Assembly: GCF_001591965.1 (NCBI RefSeq)
Contig: NZ_BCVX01000012.1
Coordinates: forward strand, 62,001 to 126,000
DNA length: 64,000 bases
Reading direction: 5' to 3'
From: Lysinibacillus odysseyi 34hs-1 = NBRC 100172
GTDB lineage: Bacteria > Bacillota > Bacilli > Bacillales_A > Planococcaceae
The translations under genes and the position numbers were made by a program. Of the stretch, positions 20,838 to 30,301 are shown one piece after another. Below the pieces are notes generated by a model that ran no database searches, was not told where the DNA came from, and saw only the letters and a program-made list of their open reading frames with translations. Positions within the stretch are counted from its first letter, which is position 1. Each line of letters begins with the position of its first letter.

Positions 20838-20866
20838 GGAAAAAAGGGAGGCATATCGAGCCCCCC
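20838..20866 (-). terminator. intercistronic hairpin between livK and livH
   Basis: On the minus strand GGGGGGC pairs with GCCTCCC (one G-T pair) and is followed by six T residues. It would lower expression of the membrane parts relative to the binding protein, a common arrangement in ABC operons; that role is inferred. Confidence 0.7.
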
Positions 20867-20878
20867 TAGAATGGTGCA

Positions 20879-22087
20879 TTAAGGATTCACTTTTGATTTG
20901 AACTCTTGATTACCGTCTACGAACTCTAGAACTGTTGCTGATTTAACTGGGTTATGGTTTTTATCCACCGTAAATGTACCTGTGATAAGACTTAAATCTT
21001 TTGTCTCCGCTAACGCTTTTTGAACTGTCTCTCCTGTCACTTTATCACCGGCGCGTTCAATAGCATCTTTTAAGAAGTACACTGTATCATAGCCAAGCGC
21101 GTGGAATGCATTCGGTTGTTTACTGTACTCTGCTTCGAATGCTGATACAAAGTCTTGGATTTTCGGATCAGGGTCTCCTGAAGAATAATGGTTTGTAATG
21201 AATGTATTATTTAGGGCATCTGGGCCAGCTAATTCTACCAGTGTCGGTGAGTCCCACCCGTCAGCACCCATTAATGGAGCGTCGATTCCTAATTCACGGG
21301 CCTGTTTAACGATCAGACCAACCTCCTCGTAGTATCCTGGGATAAATACGAAATCTGGATTCTCTGACTTAATATTTGTTAATGTAGATTTGAAATCTAC
21401 ATCATCTGTTACGTAAGCTTCCTCTTTTACTACCTTGCCGCCATTTTCTTCGATTTGCTTTTTAAAGGATGCAGCCAGGCCTTTTGCATAATCTGATGTA
21501 GAGTCCATATAAATGGCTACATTTTTAGCCTTTAGCTCTTCTGTTGCAAAGTTTGCTGCTACAATCCCTTGGAACGGGTCGATAAAGCATGTACGGAAAG
21601 CATAGTCATTTACCTTTCCATCCTTATCTACTGTCACTGTCTCTGCCGTACCAGATGCAGTCACCATTGGTACCTTGAATTGATTGGCAGTCTGTACAGT
21701 CGCTGTTGCATTCCCGGAAGTTGCCGGTCCAAGCATCGCCACTACCTTTTCCTGCTCTGCTAAACGAATTCCTGCCGTTACAGCCTCTGCGTTATCTGAT
21801 TTATTATCTACTGCAATGTACTCAATTTTTTTACCGTTAATGCCGCCATTTTTATTGATTTCATCGATTGCCAATTTTGCTCCATCATTGATGGAAGAAC
21901 CGTAGGATGCCACCCCTCCAGAAAGTTCGAGATTAGCCCCGATTTTAATTGTATCCCCATCTGATGAACCGCTTCCCCCGCTTGATGAACCGCCTTCCTC
22001 TGATGCCCCGCAACCAGCAAGCATACCAGCAAGAACCGAAGTTGCCAAAAAGATTGATGCGAATTTTTTCATCTTTGAATGTTTCAT
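20879..22087 (-). CDS. livK: branched-chain amino acid binding lipoprotein LivJ/LivK
   Basis: 402 residues. A lipoprotein signal peptide ends in GMLAGC (Cys at about 26), followed by a Ser/Gly-rich linker. The mature part is a periplasmic-binding-protein type I fold (IKIGANLELSGGVASYGSSI, MLGPATSGNA, GLAASFKKQIEENGGKVV, PLMGADGWDSPT). It captures Leu/Ile/Val (or related amino acids) outside the membrane. First gene of livKHMGF. An alternative ATG lies five codons downstream. Confidence 0.93.
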   Translation of the reverse strand: MKHSKMKKFASIFLATSVLAGMLAGCGASEEGGSSSGGSGSSDGDTIKIGANLELSGGVASYGSSINDGAKLAIDEINKNGGINGKKIEYIAVDNKSDNAEAVTAGIRLAEQEKVVAMLGPATSGNATATVQTANQFKVPMVTASGTAETVTVDKDGKVNDYAFRTCFIDPFQGIVAANFATEELKAKNVAIYMDSTSDYAKGLAASFKKQIEENGGKVVKEEAYVTDDVDFKSTLTNIKSENPDFVFIPGYYEEVGLIVKQARELGIDAPLMGADGWDSPTLVELAGPDALNNTFITNHYSSGDPDPKIQDFVSAFEAEYSKQPNAFHALGYDTVYFLKDAIERAGDKVTGETVQKALAETKDLSLITGTFTVDKNHNPVKSATVLEFVDGNQEFKSKVNP

Positions 22088-22125
22088 ATCCCTTTTCCCC
22101 CAATGAAATAAAATTCAAATATTAG

Positions 22126-22140
22126 ATATTTCTGATAATT
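22126..22140 (-). promoter_or_regulatory. candidate CodY box upstream of livK
   Basis: The minus strand reads AATTATCAGAAATAT, which matches the CodY consensus AATTTTCWGAAAATT at 12 of 15 positions. It is 39 to 53 bases upstream of the livK start. CodY represses branched-chain amino acid uptake in Bacillales, so the location fits. Inference from sequence only. Confidence 0.5.
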
Positions 22141-22286
22141 ATACATGAAGAAAATACTATTCACAATAACTTATATGAATATTCAAAATTAATTATCTAT
22201 ACTAATATTTTCGATAATTAAGACTTTTGTATTGTAAAACATCTTAGCGCTTTCGTCTAGTCTGATTTTTCAGTTTTTTCATATTA

Positions 22287-22715
22287 TTATCGTAGATTCT
22301 TTACCAATAAAAAACCTAATAATAAACCGTAGAGGATATGGGCTCCTACCCAAATGAAAAATGCGGGAAAAGAAGTAAGAGGCGGGGTGCTTTCTGATAA
22401 ATTGGTTAAAGGATAATAACAAATTGCTATAGCGGTATTTAATCCTATGCACAATACAATAAGGGCTCCAGCAGTCATTCGATGCCGGTTTGCTACTCCC
22501 ATTACTATAAATGCCAGCAGGACAGCAACAGTAAGGTGAAGAACGAATTCCCCAAACTCCGATAGCTGGTAGGATCCAAGCCCCGGGATATAGTCAATAT
22601 TTAGTAATAGCGTATATACCTTATATCCTGTTGCCTGCTGCGCAAGCTTCAGCAGGAGCCCAAGCGAAACTCCTGCAATAATACCGTTGCAAAACGTATA
22701 TGCTGCCTGTTTCAT
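22287..22715 (-). CDS. membrane protein, unknown
   Basis: 142 residues with four hydrophobic segments (about 6-25, 54-73, 80-98, 115-137). I do not recognise the family. It starts 12 bases after the methyltransferase stop, with AGGTGG before its ATG, so the two are co-transcribed; this suggests, weakly, a shared role at the membrane. Confidence 0.65.
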   Translation of the reverse strand: MKQAAYTFCNGIIAGVSLGLLLKLAQQATGYKVYTLLLNIDYIPGLGSYQLSEFGEFVLHLTVAVLLAFIVMGVANRHRMTAGALIVLCIGLNTAIAICYYPLTNLSESTPPLTSFPAFFIWVGAHILYGLLLGFLLVKNLR

Positions 22716-22726
22716 GTCAATTCCAC

Positions 22727-23329
22727 CTACCAGTCCAACCTGAAGACACAGATTCGTTCATTTTCATTTTTATGGCCCCGCAATCTTACTTCCTTAAGGA
22801 GATCAAAGTTTGTTTCATACTGAAGATACTGCAAATAGTCTGGTGCCGGATAATAGAGAAGAAGGTGTATTTCACGTGGGCGTTGTTCAAAGGACCATAA
22901 AATATTCATTAGAACCTTGCGGAAAATTTGGATTGAAAAAGGATTAAAAAAGAAGAAGACGTTATCCCTTTCAGCCACTTCATAATCTTCCGCCAGCATA
23001 TTGAGAAAAGTAACAGGAATCAGACGCTTCCTTGCCTTTTGAAGATACCTTTCCCGATTGTTCATTGCCTCTAAGAAAAACTTGTAGTCCATTTCAATGC
23101 CGGTCGATGGTACTTGAAAGGCGTGATGCAAATAAATAGGTACCCTTCCTTTCCCACATCCAAAATCCACTACTGACGCATGTTCAGGCAGCTCGTAGCT
23201 TTCAAATAGCTGTTCTAGGGCTTCATACGGCGTCGGCTCATAACGATGGTAGTGAGAGGATTTCGGATAACCAAGTTGGTAACCCGCTGTATCGATATTC
23301 AATAATTTTTCAAAATGCTGTTCTTTCAT
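22727..23329 (-). CDS. class I SAM-dependent methyltransferase
   Basis: 200 residues. SAM-binding motif I is VVDFGCGKGRVPIYL (near 54), followed by an acidic residue (GIEMDYKF) that would bind the ribose. FFFFNPFS near 127 sits at the motif IV (substrate) position. Substrate not identifiable. GGGG precedes the ATG; it leads a two-gene operon with the membrane protein at 22287-22715. Confidence 0.8.
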   Translation of the reverse strand: MKEQHFEKLLNIDTAGYQLGYPKSSHYHRYEPTPYEALEQLFESYELPEHASVVDFGCGKGRVPIYLHHAFQVPSTGIEMDYKFFLEAMNNRERYLQKARKRLIPVTFLNMLAEDYEVAERDNVFFFFNPFSIQIFRKVLMNILWSFEQRPREIHLLLYYPAPDYLQYLQYETNFDLLKEVRLRGHKNENERICVFRLDW

Positions 23330-23381
23330 GCGCTACCCCTTTCTCATTGTCAACTTTCTTTGATTAATCAATAGCCTTTAT

Positions 23382-23424
23382 AAAAAATAGCGAAGGGCAG
23401 CTCAGTAATTCTGAGCTGCCCTTC
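23382..23424 (-). terminator. terminator after the SRPBCC gene
   Basis: A 14-base stem (GAAGGGCAGCTCAG with its complement) is followed on the minus strand by six T residues; the stop of the 23427 gene is directly upstream. Confidence 0.85.
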
Positions 23425-23426
23425 TA

Positions 23427-23873
23427 TTATACAGCAGCCTGAGAAACATGCTGCGCCATAGATTTCACATGCTGTTCAATTGTCTGTGGAACAAACTTTT
23501 CAAGTACAGGATTAATCATTGATGCTAAAAAACCGCCGGCTTTCATATTTAAATATCCACTCAGATGATAGCCCCCGGATTCAACACGCTCCATTTCAAA
23601 ATAGCCTTCACCGTTTATGTTATCTGACAAGCCTACTAAATCAAAAGAAATTCTTTTATTTTCTACTATTTCTTTTATAGTAAGCTGTAGTTTTACCGCC
23701 TTTTCTACAATGCCAAAATCACCTTTAAACACCCAAATCATTTCTTCCTCTTTCGGCAATTCATGATGCAAATAGCCTGGCACTAACTGAGCCCACTCAG
23801 CTTTGTTCCGCAAAAAAGCCCATAATGTTTCCTCACCAATCTGGACTATTTCTATATGTGTACTGCTTGCCAT
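23427..23873 (-). CDS. SRPBCC (CoxG-like) protein
   Basis: 148 residues. The pattern ETLWAFLRNKAEWAQLVPGY..., ISFDLVGLSDNINGEGYFEM and the C-terminal helix with FVPQTIEQHVKSM fits the START/SRPBCC ligand-binding fold, nearest to the CoxG group. CoxG works with CO dehydrogenase in some bacteria, but no such genes are nearby, so the name reflects fold only. Confidence 0.75.
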   Translation of the reverse strand: MASSTHIEIVQIGEETLWAFLRNKAEWAQLVPGYLHHELPKEEEMIWVFKGDFGIVEKAVKLQLTIKEIVENKRISFDLVGLSDNINGEGYFEMERVESGGYHLSGYLNMKAGGFLASMINPVLEKFVPQTIEQHVKSMAQHVSQAAV

Positions 23874-23952
23874 CCCAACACCCCTTATTCTGACTATTTA
23901 TTAAATTCTATCAAAACAAGGGTTATTTTACAAATATAGGATTTTGTATCTT

Positions 23953-25434
23953 CTATATTTTAGAACTTAGCGCACGTAATTCTTCATTTAACTCTTCAAG
24001 CTCTTCAGCAACCTGGGCGATAGAGCTCAACATTTCATTCTCTTCAGAAATAGCTGAAACAATTTCTGCCGTAAGGGCTGTGCTCTCCTCGGAGACGGCA
24101 GCAAGCTGCTCAATTTTCGCCACCACTTGCTGGAATTCCTCGTTTGCCTCATGGGTTGCTCCCACTTTAGCCATTAGTTTTTCGGTTGAACCGTTGAACG
24201 CTACTTTAATCCGATCAAATGCTTGGGCGATTTCTTCTAAGAGCTGTGCTCCTTCCTCCACGGCAGCTTTTCCTGCATGGACCTGTGATTGTGCCGCACC
24301 TGATTTTGCAAAAAGCTGACCTGTTACTTCTGTAATTTGGCTGGCTGTTTGAGCACTTTGTTCTGCTAGCTTCCGCACTTCCTCTGCCACAACGGCAAAG
24401 CCTTTTCCATGCTCTCCAGCTCTAGCTGCTTCAATTGCTGCATTAAGTGCTAATAAATTTGTTTGATCTGCAATATCCTTAATTCCACCAAGTAAATAAT
24501 TAACCTTTGTCAGACTTTCCTGTAAATCATCTACCGTATTGGTTGTCGTATGGATTGTTCCATGAAGTGTGTCCATATGATTAGTAACTAGATTTACCTT
24601 CTCCCAACTGGAGACAATAGCTTCATTCATATGTTTAGAGTCCGCCACGACCAGTGCAGAGGTTTTCGCTGTTTCATCTATTTTTTTCATGGAGGCTTGC
24701 ATCACCTTATTAATGCTCTGCGCCATTTCTGCCTCCTCCTGGATGGATTCTGCAATTTGCTGTGCCGATTGCAAGATCGTTCCACTAATCGTATTCATCG
24801 TTTGAAGGCTGCCGCTTACTTCATTCACATTCGTACTCAACTTTACCGACCCTTCACTAATCGCCTGAAGCACACCCTTTAAATCCTCCATTACTTCGGT
24901 CGCTTCCTGCTGCTTCTGTTGTGTTTCCTGAATGATAGCCCGCCCCCATTTACTTAAGCGGTAAATCATATATTGGCAGCCATTCATAGCCGCATACACT
25001 ATAATGAACTGTGGTAATTCATTGTTTTGGGCAAGAAAATTCTCTGCTGCACCAAAATAAAGGCCCAGCATCAGTATATTTATAACACCCCAATGTATAA
25101 GGGTTACAGCCCGATCAAAATAAAGCGCTGCCATAATGACAGAGATAAATAAGAAATAATGTTTATTGATTGCATAACCGTCTATAAAGAAAAGTACTGC
25201 TGTGACAACTGCCGGAAGCATAGCAAATATAATTCCTTTTAACCGGTCAGGAATTTTTAAAAAATAATTCACTGCAGCAAGGCCGAGAATAAGGACACCT
25301 ACCATAATATATAACGATGCTTTACTAAACCCATACATATATATCAATGGACTAACAATTAGTAATACCATAATTACCGTTGTCCCTAGATTCAATCTAT
25401 GTGCCCAGTTCATATTGAATTGCTTTCCTCCCAT
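23953..25434 (-). CDS. methyl-accepting chemotaxis protein with polytopic membrane sensor
   Basis: 493 residues. The N-terminal 165 residues form about six hydrophobic segments without an extracellular ligand domain, followed by a long coiled-coil signalling domain with the hairpin tip [20 protein letters not shown] near 330. There is no HAMP domain. Such receptors may sense membrane state, light or small permeant molecules; the signal is unknown. The start at 25434 is chosen because GGAGGT lies 5 bases upstream. Confidence 0.88.
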   Translation of the reverse strand: MGGKQFNMNWAHRLNLGTTVIMVLLIVSPLIYMYGFSKASLYIMVGVLILGLAAVNYFLKIPDRLKGIIFAMLPAVVTAVLFFIDGYAINKHYFLFISVIMAALYFDRAVTLIHWGVINILMLGLYFGAAENFLAQNNELPQFIIVYAAMNGCQYMIYRLSKWGRAIIQETQQKQQEATEVMEDLKGVLQAISEGSVKLSTNVNEVSGSLQTMNTISGTILQSAQQIAESIQEEAEMAQSINKVMQASMKKIDETAKTSALVVADSKHMNEAIVSSWEKVNLVTNHMDTLHGTIHTTTNTVDDLQESLTKVNYLLGGIKDIADQTNLLALNAAIEAARAGEHGKGFAVVAEEVRKLAEQSAQTASQITEVTGQLFAKSGAAQSQVHAGKAAVEEGAQLLEEIAQAFDRIKVAFNGSTEKLMAKVGATHEANEEFQQVVAKIEQLAAVSEESTALTAEIVSAISEENEMLSSIAQVAEELEELNEELRALSSKI

Positions 25435-25664
25435 ACACTACCTCCGTACTATTTTTATTTATTTTATGAGCCACTTATACTATTGTAAAAAAGATTATAT
25501 AACAAAAAATTTACATAAAATATAGGGGAATGGAACAAAGATTTTAGATTTTACGATAGTATATCAACATAAATTACAGGAAATAATATCTATCTCGTTT
25601 CATTATGGAACATTTAATTTTTTACATCTTACATAATAAGAACTACACAGGGAGAGTAGAATTT

Positions 25665-25953
25665 ATATTAATTAATACAACTTCTACATTAGAAGGCAAA
25701 ACAGTCGACGTGTATCATGGGAACAAATTTTGTATGGGATATCTTTGCCTCTGTCACTGATATCGTTTGGGGACGTAGTGCATCCTATGAAGTGAAGCTT
25801 GCTGAGGGTCGTAAAATCGCCCTGAAAGAAATGACTGCAAAAGCTCGTGAGTTAGGAACAAATGCAGTAATAGGCGGTGATTTGGATTTTGAAACTCTGC
25901 GTGAAGGCATGATGATGTGCCTTGCAACTGGAACAGCTGTCACAGTAAATTAG
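25665..25953 (+). pseudogene. YbjQ-family (heavy-metal-binding domain) gene, broken
   Basis: The 3' part (from 25717) reads MGTNFVWDIFASVTDIVWGRSASYE... to GTAVTVN, the C-terminal three quarters of a YbjQ protein. Upstream, in another frame, 25665-25709 encodes the missing N-terminus (LINTTSTLEGKTVDVY). The two pieces meet at TATCATGGG, which suggests a deletion of about eight codons between short ATCATGGG repeats. No ATG, GTG or TTG begins the N-terminal piece; an ATA stands about ten bases after GGGAG, where a start would be. The in-frame ATG at 25717 has no ribosome site. An intact relative lies at 58831-59151. Confidence 0.7.
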
Positions 25954-26082
25954 GTAAGCTGAAGAAAAAATGTGTAAAATAAAGGGGTCAACAGATTTTT
26001 AGGTAATTCCCTTTAGACTAAGAAGGTATTATTTTAATATAAATTCCCTAAGGTCAATGTCTCTTCAAATCTTTAACAAAGA

Positions 26083-26120
26083 AAATAGGGCTGCCTTGAA
26101 GTTTTCGACTGGGCAGCCCT
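26083..26120 (-). terminator. terminator after the GNAT gene
   Basis: AGGGCTGCC pairs with GGCAGCCCT; T-rich sequence follows on the minus strand, directly beyond the acetyltransferase stop. Confidence 0.75.
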
Positions 26121-26126
26121 GTTCTC

Positions 26127-26954
26127 TTACATTGTTTTTTCCATCCATACCTGTTCTGCTTTCACTGTAAAGCCCTGCTTCAGCAAATAATGAATCACTG
26201 GATCATTTTTTATAAAGTTCACAAACATTAATGGCGTATCCTTTTCTCCTAATGTAGCTAACATACGGAGAATATGTGCTGGATGCTCTGTTAGCAGCTT
26301 TAACTGATAAACATTTACCCGACTAAGCTTTTTATCTTCACTCCATATTCTCCGAAAAAGAGAATAGCCCACTACTTTTTCATCTATCTTAAATACATGA
26401 GCCTCTCCCTGCTTGATGCTAGCAGGCTGGCACTGCCAGACAACCCGTTCCTGATAATCAAACAAAAAAGGAAGTTCCTCGGGGCTGCACACTTCATACT
26501 CTAACGGCTCTGCATCTTTTTGTACCCCCAACAAAAACACAAGTTCCTCTACAACTGTATAACCGTATTTTTGATATAGCTTAATAGCTGTTTCATTACT
26601 TTTAATCGCTTCTAACGTGGCTATTTTCACTTTTTCCCGTGCATACATGGCCATTGTTTCTTCCATTAACTGATGAATAATACCGCTGCCCCTGTATTCA
26701 GGAGCGACGGCTGTCCCTCCATTCCAAGCAATGGACTGCCCTTCCCGTACCCGAAATCCATTCATGATAATACCAATAGGCTCCCCTTTTACGAAGGCAA
26801 CGATTGAATGATTGGGTGATAACTCTTCTGTAACAAGCCGGTTTAAAAACATCGTTTCATCCATTTCGAGGTTGACGGCATAACCATCGAATCCCCGATT
26901 CCAAGCCATAACCATTTCACTCACTGTACAGTCGGTCAATTTTTTTATTTCCAT
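26127..26954 (-). CDS. GNAT family N-acetyltransferase
   Basis: 275 residues from the ATG at 26954 (AAGGTGAT upstream). An upstream in-frame start at 26984 lacks a ribosome site. The acetyl-CoA binding motif is GGTAVAPEYRGSGIIHQLM (near 79-97), then ETAIKLYQKYGYTVVEE, the usual beta-alpha end of a GNAT domain. The C-terminal half is a second, weaker GNAT-like half. Substrate unknown. Single gene. Confidence 0.85.
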   Translation of the reverse strand: MEIKKLTDCTVSEMVMAWNRGFDGYAVNLEMDETMFLNRLVTEELSPNHSIVAFVKGEPIGIIMNGFRVREGQSIAWNGGTAVAPEYRGSGIIHQLMEETMAMYAREKVKIATLEAIKSNETAIKLYQKYGYTVVEELVFLLGVQKDAEPLEYEVCSPEELPFLFDYQERVVWQCQPASIKQGEAHVFKIDEKVVGYSLFRRIWSEDKKLSRVNVYQLKLLTEHPAHILRMLATLGEKDTPLMFVNFIKNDPVIHYLLKQGFTVKAEQVWMEKTM

Positions 26955-27050
26955 TGTCACATCACCTTTCCCTCTACATATCAATTGGCTGCTATCTTCC
27001 AGAGAGACTCTAAATAGAAAAAACTTTTTCTTATTGTAATAGATTAGCTA

Positions 27051-27932
27051 TCAGGAATAAATGAGTTGGATGAATTTTTCAGCTGCTCTTGATAAAGGCA
27101 CCGATCTTAAGTGGCAAATCCCTATGTTCCTTATAGGAATTGGTTGCTGGAGCGGAATCTCATGAACAAGCCCTCTCCCTAAATAGTCCTCAGAGAATTC
27201 CTTTGTTACACAGGCAATTCCTAAGTTTATTTTTGCAAACTCCAGCAGCAGTTCATGAGATCCTAATTCAAACTCTGGAGAAATAATAAATCCTTGGTCT
27301 TTTAAATAATCTTCCACATACTTCCTTGAATTGGCCTTCCTCTCTAAAAAAATGAGCGGCATTTTCATCAGAAAGTTTAGGCTGACGGGACGCTCGATCA
27401 TATTTTTGTACTTTTCCCCGCATACAAAAATATCGTGTATTTCCTTACATGCACTAACATTTAGCTGCTCATCTTGAACCGGCAAATTACAGATCCCGAG
27501 ATCCGCTTCTCCCGCTTTAATATACGCCACAATTTCACTGGTAGTACCGTTCAGCACCTTTAATTTGATACCGGGATACTTTTTAGAGAACGCTTCAAGA
27601 GTCGGCAGCAGATAATAGCGGGATATCGTATCACCGACTCCTATACGGAGCCGTCCGGTTGAGAGATTCTGAAACTCCAGCATCTTCCCCTCTCCCGCCT
27701 CGAGTATACCAAGTGCTGACTTAACATAATCATGTAATACCTCTCCTTCACTCGTCAATGTGACTCCTTTAGGTGTGCGATAAAAAAGATATGTGCCGAG
27801 ATCCTTCTCTAATTGTGCCATGGCTTGGCTGATAGCCGGCTGTGTCATATAAAGTGACTGGGCGGCCTTGGAAAAACTATTGCATTTACAAACGATATGA
27901 AATATACGATAAAGATCAAGTTTTCCTAACAT
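27051..27932 (-). CDS. LysR-family transcriptional regulator
   Basis: 293 residues. Winged helix at 1-60 (FSKAAQSLYMTQPAISQAMAQLEKDLG) and a two-lobe effector domain from about 90. Divergent from the CofE-like gene at 28057, 124 bases apart, so it probably controls that gene. The gap has repeated CTTATAT motifs that could be its site, but I cannot assign an operator firmly. Ligand unknown. Confidence 0.9.
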   Translation of the reverse strand: MLGKLDLYRIFHIVCKCNSFSKAAQSLYMTQPAISQAMAQLEKDLGTYLFYRTPKGVTLTSEGEVLHDYVKSALGILEAGEGKMLEFQNLSTGRLRIGVGDTISRYYLLPTLEAFSKKYPGIKLKVLNGTTSEIVAYIKAGEADLGICNLPVQDEQLNVSACKEIHDIFVCGEKYKNMIERPVSLNFLMKMPLIFLERKANSRKYVEDYLKDQGFIISPEFELGSHELLLEFAKINLGIACVTKEFSEDYLGRGLVHEIPLQQPIPIRNIGICHLRSVPLSRAAEKFIQLIYS

Positions 27933-28056
27933 ATAATTTCTCCTTATATAGCATATTAAAAATATTAATTTTACTTATATCATGCAAAGGAGTTATAGTA
28001 CAAATTGTATGAGATAGAATAAAGTAACTTTTTATATAGAGCAGGGGGAGTTATTA

Positions 28057-29247
28057 ATGGAACGGGTAGTCGGAACAGTAGTACGAGGCCTTCGCGGACC
28101 AATCATCAATGAAGGTGATAACATTGAAGAAATTGTGGTAGAAACTGTTTTAAACGCGGCAAAGGTAGAGGGATATGACATCCAGGACCGGGATATCATT
28201 ACGGTTACTGAATCAGTCGTAGCACGGGCACAAGGAAATTATGCCTCTCTTGATCATATTGCTGCAGATGTAAAATCAAAATTCGGTGAAGATACAGTAG
28301 GAGTCATTTTCCCGATTTTATCACGTAACCGTTTTGCTAATGTATTACGCGGCATCGCACGGGGTACAAAGAAAATTGTTTTAATGCTAAGTTATCCATC
28401 CGATGAAGTTGGCAACCATCTTGTAGATATTGATGAGCTTGATGTAAAAGGTGTTAACCCATGGACTGACACATTAACAGAAACTGAGTTCCGAACACAT
28501 TTTGGTTATAAAAAACATACTTTTACAGGGGTAGATTATATTGAGTACTATAAGGAATTGATTACTGCTGAAGGTGCTGAAGTAGAAGTGATTTTCTCCA
28601 ATAACCCAAAAGTAATTGTAGATTATACAAAATCCGTACTCGCTTGTGACATTCACTCCCGCTTCCGGACAAAGCGTCTTGTCACGGCTGCCGGTGCCAC
28701 AACAGTTTATAGCCTGGATAATATTTTATCCCGTTCCATAGACGGTTCAGGCTTCAATGCTGAATATGGCCTGCTTGGCTCAAATAAAGCAACAGAGGAA
28801 ACAGTAAAGTTATTCCCTCACACTTGCCAGCCAATTGTGGATGGCATTGCTGAAAAACTAAAGACAGCAACAGGAAAAAATATCGAAGTGATGATTTATG
28901 GTGATGGTGCGTTTAAGGATCCAGTCGGCAAGATTTGGGAGCTTGCTGATCCAGTCGTTTCCCCTGCATTTACCGCCGGACTTGGCGGAACACCAAATGA
29001 AGTAAAGCTAAAATATTTAGCAGACAATAATTTCTCTCATCTACGTGGTGAGGAATTGAAGAAGGCAATTTCCGAACATATCAAAAATAAAAACGAAGAT
29101 CTTGTAGGAGCGATGGAAGCACAGGGGACAACTCCCCGCCAGCTGACAGATTTAATCGGTTCCTTATCTGACCTTACTTCAGGTTCAGGAGATAAGGGAA
29201 CTCCAATGATTTATATCCAAGGATACTTCGATAACTATACACACTAA
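28057..29247 (+). CDS. CofE-like protein (coenzyme F420-0 gamma-glutamyl ligase family)
   Basis: 396 residues; GGGGGAG stands before the ATG. The N-terminal half has the CofE pattern: DRDIITVTESVVARAQGN near 40 and SRNRFANVLRGIARGTKKIVLML near 90. The C-terminal part extends well beyond archaeal CofE (about 250 residues), with VMIYGDGAFKDPVGKIWELADPVVSPAFTAGLGG near 290. CofE adds glutamate to coenzyme F420, but no other F420 gene is visible and Bacillales usually lack F420. It may be a ligase with a different substrate. A terminator follows. Confidence 0.8.
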   Translation: MERVVGTVVRGLRGPIINEGDNIEEIVVETVLNAAKVEGYDIQDRDIITVTESVVARAQGNYASLDHIAADVKSKFGEDTVGVIFPILSRNRFANVLRGIARGTKKIVLMLSYPSDEVGNHLVDIDELDVKGVNPWTDTLTETEFRTHFGYKKHTFTGVDYIEYYKELITAEGAEVEVIFSNNPKVIVDYTKSVLACDIHSRFRTKRLVTAAGATTVYSLDNILSRSIDGSGFNAEYGLLGSNKATEETVKLFPHTCQPIVDGIAEKLKTATGKNIEVMIYGDGAFKDPVGKIWELADPVVSPAFTAGLGGTPNEVKLKYLADNNFSHLRGEELKKAISEHIKNKNEDLVGAMEAQGTTPRQLTDLIGSLSDLTSGSGDKGTPMIYIQGYFDNYTH

Positions 29248-29275
29248 TCATCCGAATCTTCCGTTTGTCTATTAA

Positions 29276-29310
29276 AAAACCCTCGCATGCTTCGTTCATG
29301 CGAGGGTTTT
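29276..29310 (+). terminator. terminator after the CofE-like gene
   Basis: AAAACCCTCGCATG pairs with CATGCGAGGGTTTT around a seven-base loop. It is symmetrical, so it can also serve the convergent gene at 29348. Confidence 0.9.
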
Positions 29311-29347
29311 CTATGATCTCCGTAAGAGATCGAGTATCTAAAAAGGC

Positions 29348-29950
29348 TTATTTTTTAATAAACATTTGTGACCAATAGTTACCATCTGCCACATAGCCTA
29401 CACCAATGTGCGTATATTTTGTGCTCATAATGTTTGCTCGGTGACCTTCACTGTTCATCCAAGCTTGTACAACTTGTGCAGCTGATTTTTGTCCTTTAGC
29501 AATATTTTCACCCGCTGCTGTATATGAGATACCGAAGTGTTTCATCATATCAAACGGTGAACCGTAAGTTGGGCTTGTATGGCTAAAATAGTTTTTATCA
29601 TGCATATCTTGTGCTTTGTATTTTGCTACACGAGCAAGTTCCCAGTCGATTTTAAGTGGAGATAATCCTTCCTTTGCACGCTCTACATTTACAAGACGTA
29701 CAACTTCCTCTTCCACACTTTGCTGATCATCTTTAGCAATCGCAATCTTTTGACCTGGATAAATTAAATCTGGGTTTGCTAGATTTGGATTTAAAGAAAT
29801 TAGCTCTGACAGACCTACTTGATTTTTTGAAGCAATTTTCCAAAGTGTATCGCCTTTTACTACTGTATATGATGAAGATGCCGCTGAAGCGGTAATCGGT
29901 AATGCGATTGATAATGTAAGAGCTGTTACCATAGCTGCTTTTTTGAACAT
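29348..29950 (-). CDS. secreted LysM-CAP domain protein (YkwD/SafA-like)
   Basis: 200 residues from the ATG at 29950 (GAAGGG upstream). Signal peptide ends near ITASAAS (about 25). One LysM domain (about 27-72, YTVVKGDTLWKIASKN) binds peptidoglycan. A CAP/SCP domain follows (about 80-200) with VNVERAKEGLSPL, HDKNYFSHTSP and GENIA. The His and Glu of the CAP cavity are present. CAP proteins of this type occur in Bacillus envelopes and spore coats. Alternative Met codons lie upstream. Confidence 0.9.
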   Translation of the reverse strand: MFKKAAMVTALTLSIALPITASAASSSYTVVKGDTLWKIASKNQVGLSELISLNPNLANPDLIYPGQKIAIAKDDQQSVEEEVVRLVNVERAKEGLSPLKIDWELARVAKYKAQDMHDKNYFSHTSPTYGSPFDMMKHFGISYTAAGENIAKGQKSAAQVVQAWMNSEGHRANIMSTKYTHIGVGYVADGNYWSQMFIKK

Positions 29951-30301
29951 GTATATCATCCCTTCTTTTTTGCTTGACCTCATCATACATGAATATACTA
30001 GACTAAATCACTATCGAAAATTTGGTAGCTTCATTACAAAACCGTTACATTTGTCATAATAGAAAGGACCTATCCTTAAACAATCATGTTTTCCTTGAAA
30101 CATTTTTGTAATATAAAAAGAAATAGGAATAAATTTCATGTTTTTTATTTCTGTTTACCTGTATTTTCTTTAAAAAACACAGGAAATCAGCACCCTCTTA
30201 TTGCAACATGCCAAGGAATAGAATAGATTATTGCAGCAGTCCTATGTCATACTGATGGAAAGATAAAATTTTTTAAAAAGAAATGAGTATCGGAGGAAAT
30301 G
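29951..30301. other. divergent promoter region
   Basis: About 350 A+T-rich bases between the LysM-CAP gene (-) and the YfiH-like gene (+). CCTGTATTTTC and a partial complement form a weak inverted repeat at about 30158-30183. No gene, strong promoter or riboswitch could be assigned. Confidence 0.5.

Noticed and set aside
21080-21096. CTGTATCATA in livK resembling the att core
   Set aside because: Opposite orientation, inside a conserved coding sequence, and only ten bases long.
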